DNA of 64,000 nt from the NCBI GenBank assembly GCA_019671135.1, contig JAHRHY010000026.1:1-64000 (forward strand). Reading direction: 5' to 3'. The notes under the pieces are model-generated. The model did not search any database. It was given only the letters and a program-made list of their open reading frames with translations, and was not told the DNA's origin. Origin of the DNA: Linnemannia hyalina. Lineage: Eukaryota; Mortierellomycota; Mortierellomycetes; Mortierellales; Mortierellaceae. The position numbers were made by a program, and so were the translations under genes. Shown here piece by piece: positions 42,370 through 50,332 of the stretch (the first letter of the stretch is position 1; each line of letters starts with the position of its first letter).

Positions 42370-43066
42370 GTTGACGGAGTTGGGTTTCTGCTAGGACGTG
42401 AGCATTGGAGACTCCAAAGTTCTTACTCATAAGAGCAAAGAACTGATCCAGGTTAGAAATACATGCGGGTCTCTCCTCGACAGGCAACTTGAAGGACGGA
42501 ACGTATCTCTGCATGTACTTGAACGCTGCAGTATCACCGAGGCGCGAGATAGCCAGCACAATGCGGTCGTGGTCGTTCGGATAGAGGGTCTCGTTTGCAA
42601 CGAAGAAGAGTTCCAGCTGAGCCTGAAACCCTTTCCAATCTTCACGCTTGCCGGAGAAGACTGCGGGGGGTGCTACTTTTGGCCTCGAAGGGGAGCTATT
42701 GCTGGAGTGAGGTGTAGTTGATTGGAAGATGGCACTCACTGTGTTGGTGACATCGGTCTTGTGATCATAAAATAGTTTGCCTAGTTCTGCGCGAGTGATG
42801 GGTGGTAATTGTGACGTCATCTTCTGGACGTTGGATTCGAGGCTGAGTAATCGAGGGTTGAGGTTGACGGTCAGGCTTGTGAAGAAATCTTCGTTCGAAA
42901 GAATGAAGTCCAGCATATCACGGTACTTCTGAACAGTCTCCTCGAGTTCGGTGACTTTGGCTTGCAAGGGAGTGACCGTCTGAACTATTTGTTCAAGTGT
43001 GGCTACTCGGTCCATCAGTGCTTGGAAGCGCGCGTTGGCTGTAAGGATCTCACTATCGGGTAGCAT
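42370..43066 (-). pseudogene. Gy2 Gag, N-terminal part (split by C1)
   Basis: Residues from [14 protein letters not shown] to AETQLRQL: the N-terminal coiled coil and most of the capsid region. In-frame until C1; translation would then enter the hairpin. Confidence 0.9.
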
Positions 43067-43289
43067 TGTAGTTGATACGGAAAGTGAAGAGTTGTTGTAG
43101 TTTCTGAGGGTTGTGGGTTGTGTACGGAAGATGGTAGTAAAAGAGGAAAGAACTTGAAGAAGATAGGGTTTGGTTTTGTTGTGGAAAAGGCTTTTTTTTT
43201 TTTTTTTTTTTTTTTTTTGAGCGCTGAAGTATATCAATAGAAAACAGACAAAGTTTGATCCAAGGTTCTTTAGGTGTATGACTTGGTAT
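43067..43289 (-). other. Gy2 5' leader with A27 tract and self-primer site
   Basis: The homopolymer at about 43192-43218 and the ATACCAAGT site (rc, 43281-43289) abutting the LTR are as in Gy1. Confidence 0.65.
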
Positions 43290-43486
43290 TGTCAAGAAAG
43301 CAGACCAAGCAATAGAATGAAGTAGATAAAGAGAACCTTGATCAAGGACTAAGAAATGAGTATAAGGAATAGGTTAAAGAGTATGTTGTATTGGCGATAC
43401 CAAGTAAAGAGCTATAGATTTGCTATCTAAGGCCCTTTTATACTCGTTAGGGCGAAGTCACAAGAGCAAGCTCTTGTCTCGTGACA
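43290..43486 (-). repeat. Gy2 5' LTR
   Basis: 197 bp with TATAAAAGG (rc near 43434); the outer flank is the GGAAG duplication. Confidence 0.95.
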
Positions 43487-43491
43487 GGAAG

Positions 43492-43609
43492 ATCGCCCAA
43501 TAAAGAAGATATAACACTCTGGAAAATACTTGGCATTGTTTTCAAGCCAAAAGGTGCGCCTTAAAAGGCATACTGCACATTTCTCCAAGTGAAAGCCGTC
43601 TTATGAATT
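43492..43609 (-). pseudogene. Gy3 RT fragment upstream of the Gy2 insertion
   Basis: The minus strand reads TAFTWRNVQYAF, stop, GAPFGLKTMPSIFQSVISSLL, a Ty3-type RT segment with an in-frame TAA where Lys would be expected. It continues into 29138 across Gy2. It ends at the D terminus. Confidence 0.8.
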
Positions 43610-43928
43610 GGGAGTCGTCTTGGATTCCAATAGTTATATATGTCAAGGGATACTAAAGGTAGTTGTAAGGATAGGTAAAGGCATTGGTGGAATGAGGTTT
43701 TAAAAAGATCACCAATACAATTACAAAGGGTAGATATATGGAAGCATAATATCCAATATAGACGTAGATATTTAGGAGTATTAGAAAAACAAAACGTGGT
43801 GAGAGAGGAGCAACATGAACGTATTTTACATGTCGGTAATCGAGGAGAAAAAAGGGGGGGGGGGAGCTTTTGTTTGGTCGAGGGCCTTACCCCCCATTAT
43901 CTCGACGTTTGTTAAGCTATGCCCACCT
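43610..43928. repeat. D left terminal repeat
   Basis: About 319 bp, roughly two-thirds alike to the B terminal repeat by eye, including the TTTTAAAAAGAT core, the ACATGTCGGTAATCG segment and the inner GCTATGCCCACC. A G10-12 run lies near 43856. Confidence 0.7.
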
Positions 43929-44100
43929 TTTTAAAACACCTATGTTTATATTACACATACAGCATTTATACGTATGTGTCCACCGTAAATGCCATGCATA
44001 AACATGATGATGATAATGGTGCCACTTCGGTGGATAGTGTATGATTTTCCTGGGAATATTCCCCTTAATACTTCACATGGAAGGTGTCTGCAATAAGAGT
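43929..44100. other. D sequence between terminal repeat and 130-aa gene
   Basis: No gene. Aligns loosely with the equivalent B spacer (ATTTATACGT, ATGATGATAATGGT and GGGAATATTCCC are shared). Confidence 0.45.
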
Positions 44101-44493
44101 TTATTCTGATATCTCGATAATATTGGCGCTATCTAATTCTTCCTCTTGATTTACCTTGAGACTAGTTACAAATCCTTCGATCAAGGCATTTAATATATAA
44201 ATCTCCTTCTTCTGCTGGGAAATAATGTGGTTCATCTCATCCATTCCTTTCTCCAATTTTCTAATACATTTCTTTAACTTCTTATTCTTATACCGTAAAT
44301 CATCATTGGATTGTTGTACATCCTCGTCTTTCTTACATCTCCCGGATTTCACATGCTTTACACCATTCTTTTTTGCCTGATAGCTGTCCTTGGAAGACCT
44401 GATCTTGCATTTCTTACATGTATTTCTAGAATTATCGTAGAAATCATATGAAGGCTTCTTTTTGTCACACCTGTTGCAAATCCTTTTTGGCAT
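44101..44493 (-). CDS. 130-aa Cys-motif plus coiled-coil protein (family D)
   Basis: Same length as the B protein and about 85% alike: the CNRC and CKKC pairs, basic stretch, coiled-coil helix (NKKLKKCIRKLEKGMDEMNH) and acidic tail ending IIEISE. Retention of length and motifs across diverged families supports function. It faces the terminal repeat and diverges from the DDE gene. Confidence 0.7.
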   Translation of the reverse strand: MPKRICNRCDKKKPSYDFYDNSRNTCKKCKIRSSKDSYQAKKNGVKHVKSGRCKKDEDVQQSNDDLRYKNKKLKKCIRKLEKGMDEMNHIISQQKKEIYILNALIEGFVTSLKVNQEEELDSANIIEISE

Positions 44494-44706
44494 ATTAGGC
44501 TTGGTGGAATACTGCTCTCTCGATACTAGATTTGCTTACAGAACTGGATGTTTTTTAAAAGACTCCATAAAACCCGAGAGGGGGTTGGAACTTTGCAACC
44601 GTCTGAGGGTTCTCTACCCCCTTCACGTATATAGTTGATACTTTCTGTTTCGAATATTATGGGCTATACCGCTATATAATATACAATCATATAAGAGACC
44701 TGTATT
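44494..44706 (+). promoter_or_regulatory. D divergent promoter region
   Basis: 213 bp between the 130-aa gene and the DDE gene, with a TTTTTTAAAAG motif at 44551, TATATAG at about 44628 and TATATAATATAC at about 44673. Confidence 0.4.
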
Positions 44707-45211
44707 ATGGATATTAAGTTGCATTTCCAGAGACTCTTAGATGAGCACTGGTTATTTACAACAGAGAATTGGCCAACACAAGAGATTGCCAATAATCATC
44801 GCACTAGTATTAAAGTAGTAGCCCATATCAAGGATGTAAAGGAAACGCTTATGAACAGACTTGGCGCACTACCAGTTTTCTACTTCCTTGTGGTTATTTG
44901 GTCTCAAGACATCTATCCTGGTCCATACCGTGAGGTGGAGAAAGGACTATTGCTCTTGTACCACTTGGTTAGCGGTAAAGCAATGGTTGAATTGTCACCC
45001 CATATTCCAAAGAGCAGTTTTCATGCTATTCATACAGAGTTCTACAAAACACACAAACGTAAGCATATAAAGATGATATCTAATCATCTGGCTAATATGT
45101 TCTCAACATTTCCAATACGGTATATGTGGGCAAAGCTTAACAACCCACCACTATTCCAACATGTCACCTTGCATTTGGATGGTCATGATACTAGACTATC
45201 ATGTGAAGAAA
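44707..45211 (+). pseudogene. DDE transposase of family D, 5' part, truncated by C2
   Basis: The first ~168 residues align end to end with the C and A transposases (RLLDEHWLF, LGALPVFYFLVVIW, HIPKSSFHAIHTEFY, HVTLHLDGHDTRLSCEE), including the first proposed catalytic Asp, before C2 interrupts. The ATG at 44707 gives the same N-terminus as families A and C. The frame runs on into the C2 hairpin for about 28 codons as a chimera. Confidence 0.85.
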
Positions 45212-45662
45212 GGAGGCCATCCATGTTCGGCTCCACCAACCATAGACTACAGTATAAAAATATCTGTCAACACCTATTAAAACAGTGTGTTCCTTGAGAG
45301 TACAACAAATCTCATCAGCTTTTTCCTTCCACCAGTCTCCATTTTCTACATTCACCACCACTACTTTGTAACATCATCTACTTTAGCTGAGAAAGCCTTG
45401 GACATGATCATCTCATATTGGATCCTGGATATTACAGATAGTAATTTCCTTTCCAATATGAGATGATCATGTCCAAGGCTTTCTCAGCTAAAGTAGATGA
45501 TGTTACAAAGTAGTGGTGGTGAATGTAGAAAATGGAGACTGGTGGAAGGAAAAAGCTGATGAGATTTGTTGTACTCTCAAGGAACACACTGTTTTAATAG
45601 GTGTTGACAGATATTTTTATACTGTAGTCTATGGTTGGTGGAGCCGAACATGGATGGCCTCC
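45212..45662. repeat. C2 left terminal hairpin palindrome
   Basis: 451 bp with 210-bp arms. The loop at 45422-45452 reads ATCCTGGATATT..., opposite to the left hairpin of C1 and the same as its right hairpin. Confidence 0.95.
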
Positions 45663-46263
45663 TAGTAGAGCATTTGTTTTCGTGTTTATATAATTAGCGA
45701 TGGTTACTAATATCTCCTTTTCATGATATATCCTATGTGTATATCCAATATAGCACTCGTGATACTGGTGATGATGTAGTGGTAGTTTTAAAAAAAAGTT
45801 GGATCACGATTTTTTTAAAAGTAGCATAGTGGCTTTAACAAACATTGGTTGTTGGAAAGAAAGGGTAGATGATACGTTTTTAATGGCGTTATTGCTACAC
45901 TTTCTCAACAATATTCGACATTCGACATTTGACATTTGGCATTCGATTCGACAGCTGACAAACTGTAGTTATTACCATAGTTATGATATTTGATATGAAC
46001 GCATTTTGGATGACCTCGTGATTATCGTGATGTTTAATTTTAATACATTCTTGATAAACTCGTAAGTATTACAATGTTTAATGTTGACATACTTTAGGTA
46101 AGCCCACGATTTGCACGACGTTTAATATTATTACACTTTGGTTAACTTACAATTGTTATAGCATTTATTGTTATACAGATTGTAGGTAATTACGACAATG
46201 GTAAAAACAGAGATATCGCAATTAGACCATGCATTGTGGGTAGTTGTAGATATAACAATTATA
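45663..46263. repeat. C2 left subterminal region
   Basis: Close copy of 34096-34700 with the same 7-bp and ~44-bp degenerate repeats. No gene. Confidence 0.6.
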
Positions 46264-47180
46264 TCGTTTAAAATAGACGTTTCTTAAAACACATCACATA
46301 TTTTATAATGCAAATGGCTATTATATTACAACGTTTCTATTGCATTTTGTGTGATAACAAGATAGAAAAAATGTGTTGTTAATAGAGTAATTATGTCGTT
46401 AAAAATAGACGTTTCTTAAAACACATCATATATTTCGTGATGCAAATGGGTATGAACATTGTAACATTTCTATCGCATTTTGTATAATAACAAGACAGAA
46501 AAATGTATTGTTAACAGAGTAATTATGTCGTTTAAAATAGACGTTTCTTAAAACGTATCACATATTTCGTGATGCAAATGGGTATGAACATTGTGACATT
46601 TCTATCGCATTTTGTGTGATAACAAGATAGAAAAAATGTGTTGTTAACAGAGTAATTATGTCGTTTAAAATGGACGTTTCTTAAAACGTATCACATATTT
46701 CGTGATGCAAATGGGTATGAACATTGTGACATTTCTATCGCATTTTGTGTGATAATAAGGTAGAGAAAATGTGTTGTTAACAGAGTAATTATGTCGTTTA
46801 AAATGGACGTTTCTTAAAACGTATCACATATTTCGTGATGCAAATGGGTATGAACATTGTGACATTTCTATCGCATTTTGTGTGATAACAAGATAGAAAA
46901 AAGAAGTTGTTAACAGAATAGTTATGTCGTTTAAAATAGACGTTTCTTAAAACGTATCACATATTTCGTGATGCAAATGGGTATGAACATTGTGACATTT
47001 CTATTGCATTTTGTGTGATAATAAGGTAGAGAAAATGTGTTGTTTAAAGAGCAACTATGTCGTTAAAAATAGACGTTTCTTAAAACGTATCCCATATTTC
47101 GTGATGCAAATGGGTATTAACATTGTAACATTTCTATCGCATTTTGTATGATAATAAGATAGAAAAAAGAAGTTGTATAA
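46264..47180. repeat. C2 left array of 133-bp repeats (about seven units)
   Basis: The left terminus to 47399 is 2188 bp against 2454 bp in C1, a difference of 266 bp, exactly two units. Unit sequence is as in C1. Confidence 0.85.
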
Positions 47181-47417
47181 AAAAAAGTTATGTAGACTTA
47201 GGAAATGTCCATAAAATATCGTTTGTATAATTTGGTGGTGGAAAGAAAATTGGTGGTTACAAAAAAGTTGTCGTAAAACCGCCATGATGAAGTTCTTTGA
47301 CATCTGGCCGAGGGGCTTGTTCCCCTATCGTGTTTATCGTTAATAGTTTTAAAAAATCCAAAAGTGTGTTATATAAAGGAATTTTTGCTAATAGTTTACC
47401 AGGTTGTAATTACAGTC
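47181..47417 (+). promoter_or_regulatory. C2 DDE promoter region
   Basis: Copy of 35881-36116 with TATATAAAGG at about 47370, shortly upstream of the ATG at 47418. Confidence 0.5.
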
Positions 47418-48677
47418 ATGGCAAACTTAAAGCGCCTATTTCAACGGTTGTTAGAGGATGAATGGACTTTTTTGGATGCAGAATGGCCTACGCAAGAACC
47501 ATCCAATAATCATAGGACTGCGTTGAAGCTAGTAGCACACATGAAAACTGTTAAAGACTTACTTATAAGAAGATTAGGTGCAATTCCTGTATTCTACTTT
47601 CTTGTAGTTATTTGGTCTCTCAAGCAGTATCCAGGTCCATACAGAGAAGTCGACAAAGGATTGTTGATATTGTACCACTTAGTTGCAGGCTTGGCAATGG
47701 ATGGAATGTCAACCCACATACCAAAAAGTAGTTTCCACTCCATTCATACAGAGTTCTACAAGACTAACTATAATGTGCATTCGAAGCATATTAACCATGC
47801 ACTTGCGAATATGTTCTCCACATTTCCTATACGCTTGATTTCTGCTAAACTCAGGAATCCACCACTATTCCCACATGTAACATTGCATTTGGATGGTCAT
47901 GATACACGTCTTTCATGTGAAGAAAAGTCTAGCTCAGATATGTACTCTTACAAGCTGAAGAAATCTGGTGTAAGAACGCAAGTGTGTGTCGATTGCAATG
48001 GCATGGCAATACTAGTCTCTAAATCGCTACCTTGCAAGGATAACAACGATGGTACTATGTTGGTTGGTATGAAGATACATAAGCACATCCACGAGCTAGA
48101 TTGTATTGCATTGGATGGAGGGTACACACAATACATTAAGAAAATAGTAGAAGAAACAAGCATGAGCAAGAAAAACTTTTGTTATCCAATTCGCAAAAGC
48201 CGTGGGAAAGATCTTGCACAAGATGAAACTAACTACAATAAGATTTTCGACAGTTTCCGCTCTCAGATAGAAGCCGAATTTGGAGACCTTGGAGCAACCT
48301 TTGAGAAGCACAACAATAGGAAACCAGTGTTGGTAACCAAGATAGAAACATATAATTTGCAATTGCGATTGTGTCTCTTGCTTATGAACATCAAGAAGAT
48401 GGTGGCACTACTGCAGTTAAATCTGGAACCCATTCATAGTGCCTGGATTAGAGATGGCTTCGACTTTCCATATGCCAATGGTGCAATGGAACAAATCTTG
48501 GATTATATTCCAGTGGATGAGATGTTGCATGATGCACGAGATATAACAAAGTTACAAGAGCAGTTCTTGGAGATGACTACTATGGATGTCGAGGATAAAC
48601 AACGGGAAGAGCCGACTAATAAGCGACGTGAAATTTTTGCAGGAGTGGAGATTCCATCATATAAGCGTACAAAGTAA
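47418..48677 (+). CDS. DDE transposase, PIF/Harbinger-like (family C, C2 copy)
   Basis: 419 aa; the one residue change I see from C1 is Gly to Asp six residues before the proposed catalytic Glu (KIFDSFRSQIE for KIFGSFRSQIE). That Gly is shared by A, B and C1, so this copy may be impaired (inference). All three acidic residues remain. The other differences noted are silent. Confidence 0.85.
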   Translation: MANLKRLFQRLLEDEWTFLDAEWPTQEPSNNHRTALKLVAHMKTVKDLLIRRLGAIPVFYFLVVIWSLKQYPGPYREVDKGLLILYHLVAGLAMDGMSTHIPKSSFHSIHTEFYKTNYNVHSKHINHALANMFSTFPIRLISAKLRNPPLFPHVTLHLDGHDTRLSCEEKSSSDMYSYKLKKSGVRTQVCVDCNGMAILVSKSLPCKDNNDGTMLVGMKIHKHIHELDCIALDGGYTQYIKKIVEETSMSKKNFCYPIRKSRGKDLAQDETNYNKIFDSFRSQIEAEFGDLGATFEKHNNRKPVLVTKIETYNLQLRLCLLLMNIKKMVALLQLNLEPIHSAWIRDGFDFPYANGAMEQILDYIPVDEMLHDARDITKLQEQFLEMTTMDVEDKQREEPTNKRREIFAGVEIPSYKRTK

Positions 48678-48714
48678 GCCCATTGTAATTTTTAAAAACT
48701 ATCTATTAGCATTC

Positions 48715-48930
48715 TTAACGTATATAAATATCCTTGAACCCGCGAACAGTTCTGCATTGCAATGTGGTGAAATTCATATACGGAACTTGGCCATCGGGAT
48801 ATTCTTCCAGCCATGCAACGATCTTTGTTTCTAAACTAAGTCCACATCGTACTTTAATACCATTGGACAATGTTGCAAAAATATACTCTTTGTTGTGATA
48901 CATATCCATTGCAATTGCTATGACTGTATA
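48715..48930 (-). pseudogene. C2 large partner protein, 3' end (split by B2-B3)
   Basis: The last ~70 codons, identical in sense to 37414-37629. Interrupted at the duplicated ATA (48928-48930); continues at 60241. Confidence 0.9.
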
Positions 48931-49249
48931 GGGAATCGTCTTGGGTCGAAATAGATGAATATGTTATGGAATACCAATGGAGGTTGCAAGAATTTGTACA
49001 GACAATTATGGAAGGAGTTTTTAAAAAGATAACAAATACATCTATAAAGAGTACATATACAAAAGCAAAAGAATCCAAATGGACATAGTTATCTAGCAGT
49101 ATTACAAGAGCAAAACGTAAGGAGAGAGTATCAACATAAACATATTTTACATATCGGTAATCGGGCAGGACAAAAAGGTTGGAGCGCTTTTTTTTGGGCG
49201 AGGGAGTACACCTGTTTTCTCGTCTTTTGTTAAGCTATGCCCACCATTT
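48931..49249. repeat. B2 left terminal inverted repeat
   Basis: 319 bp, single copy with no tandem expansion; inverted match to 53438-53756. Confidence 0.9.
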
Positions 49250-49425
49250 TAAAACACCTACGTTCATATAACATATATAGCATTTATACGTGTGTCCCCG
49301 GTGAATCTCATGCATATACATCATGATGATAATGGTACCAGCTTGGTTGACAGTACATGAATTCCCTGGGAATAATTCCCATAATACTACTTATGGAAGG
49401 TATATATATTGCACATTTTAAAAGT
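49250..49425. other. B2 spacer between terminal repeat and 130-aa gene
   Basis: Copy of 11657-11834 in the other direction; no gene. Confidence 0.4.
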
Positions 49426-49818
49426 TTATTCCGATAGCTCAACAACATTGGCTGTATCTAATTCTTCCTCTTGATTTACCATGAGACCACTGGCAAATCC
49501 TTTGATCAAGGCATTTATTATATAAATCTCCTTCTTCTGCTGGAAAATAATTTGGTTCATCTTATCCATTCCTTTCTCTAATTTTCTAACACGTTTCTTT
49601 AACTTCTTATTCTCATACTGTAAATCATCATCGGATTGTTGCACATCCTCATCTTTCTTACATCTCCCAGATTTCACATGCTTTCCACCATTCTTTTTTG
49701 CCTGATAGCTCTCCTTGGAAGACTTTATCTTGCATTCCTTACATGTATTTCTGGAATCATCGTAGAAATCATATGAAGGCTTCTTTTGGTTACACCTGTT
49801 GCAAATCCTTTTTGGCAT
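49426..49818 (-). CDS. 130-aa Cys-motif plus coiled-coil protein (B2)
   Basis: About 96% like the B1/B3 proteins, with the CNRC/CKEC pairs and coiled coil unchanged. The differences include Asp to Asn within the first Cys pair (CNRCNQ for CNRCDQ) and Ser to Phe in the helix (IIFQQK). Confidence 0.7.
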   Translation of the reverse strand: MPKRICNRCNQKKPSYDFYDDSRNTCKECKIKSSKESYQAKKNGGKHVKSGRCKKDEDVQQSDDDLQYENKKLKKRVRKLEKGMDKMNQIIFQQKKEIYIINALIKGFASGLMVNQEEELDTANVVELSE

Positions 49819-50013
49819 ATTAGGCGGAATGGTGATCTCTTGATACTTGATATACCACGTTTTTTCCCGGGAATATTTCTCTCAATGTTTGTGTTTGAGG
49901 GCCATATACAACAATATCTAATATAGATGTCAAGTTGTATCTATTCAAGGGAGTAATTGACAAAGCAGTACATTATGGAACACGGATCTTAAAGTCTTAA
50001 CTCCGTAATTATT
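49819..50013. promoter_or_regulatory. B2 divergent promoter region
   Basis: Near-identical to B1/B3 on the 130-aa side up to about 49962, then abruptly diverged up to the 90-aa gene: one end of a diverged block. Confidence 0.45.
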
Positions 50014-50286
50014 ATGCCCAGGCCATCACGTTTAACTAAATCGCGCCAGCGGGAAGTTGTTGCCGATTTTATCTATGCAAAGAATCTGGAATTGTGTATG
50101 TTTATCTATTTGGATGAATTTCTGGACTATCATCGTAATCTCTTTCCACAAGACGCCACTACATTTGGGACAAACGGCATAAAGAAACTATTGGAGGCAT
50201 CCTATCAACTCATCCGTGAGAAAATACGTAATGCGGGATTGCTTACAAATAAGGATGCTGGTGAATACATGCTTAGAAGAAACTGA
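50014..50286 (+). CDS. 90-aa conserved family-B protein (B2, diverged allele)
   Basis: Differs from the B1/B3 protein at about 15 of 90 residues but has the same length, the MPRP start and the NGIKKLLEASYQL core; changes are mostly conservative. Lies upstream of the large partner with a TTTTTAAAACC motif between. Function unknown. Confidence 0.65.
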   Translation: MPRPSRLTKSRQREVVADFIYAKNLELCMFIYLDEFLDYHRNLFPQDATTFGTNGIKKLLEASYQLIREKIRNAGLLTNKDAGEYMLRRN

Positions 50287-50332
50287 CAACCTAAATCTTA
50301 CACTTTTTAAAACCTTAAGTATACCTTTTATT

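Larger units (their letters stand above)
29144..43486 (-). mobile_element. Gy2: Ty3/gypsy chromovirus with nested C1
   Basis: Two 197-bp LTRs and a 5-bp TSD GGAAG (29139-29143 and 43487-43491). It is inserted in the RT of Gy3: the Gy3 frame reads ...SVISSLLGDL up to the right flank and continues PFVRVF on the left. Pol is intact; Gag is split by C1. Near-identical to Gy1. Confidence 0.95.
43610..45211 (+). mobile_element. D: divergent family-B relative, 5' part, cut by C2
   Basis: Begins GGGAGTCGTCTTGG, one base from the B terminus in the first ten, and keeps the inner GTTAAGCTATGCCCACC. It has the 130-aa gene (-) as in B, but then the DDE gene in plus orientation, an order not seen in B. 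The remainder should lie beyond the right end of C2, outside the window, so no TSD can be checked. Confidence 0.7.
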
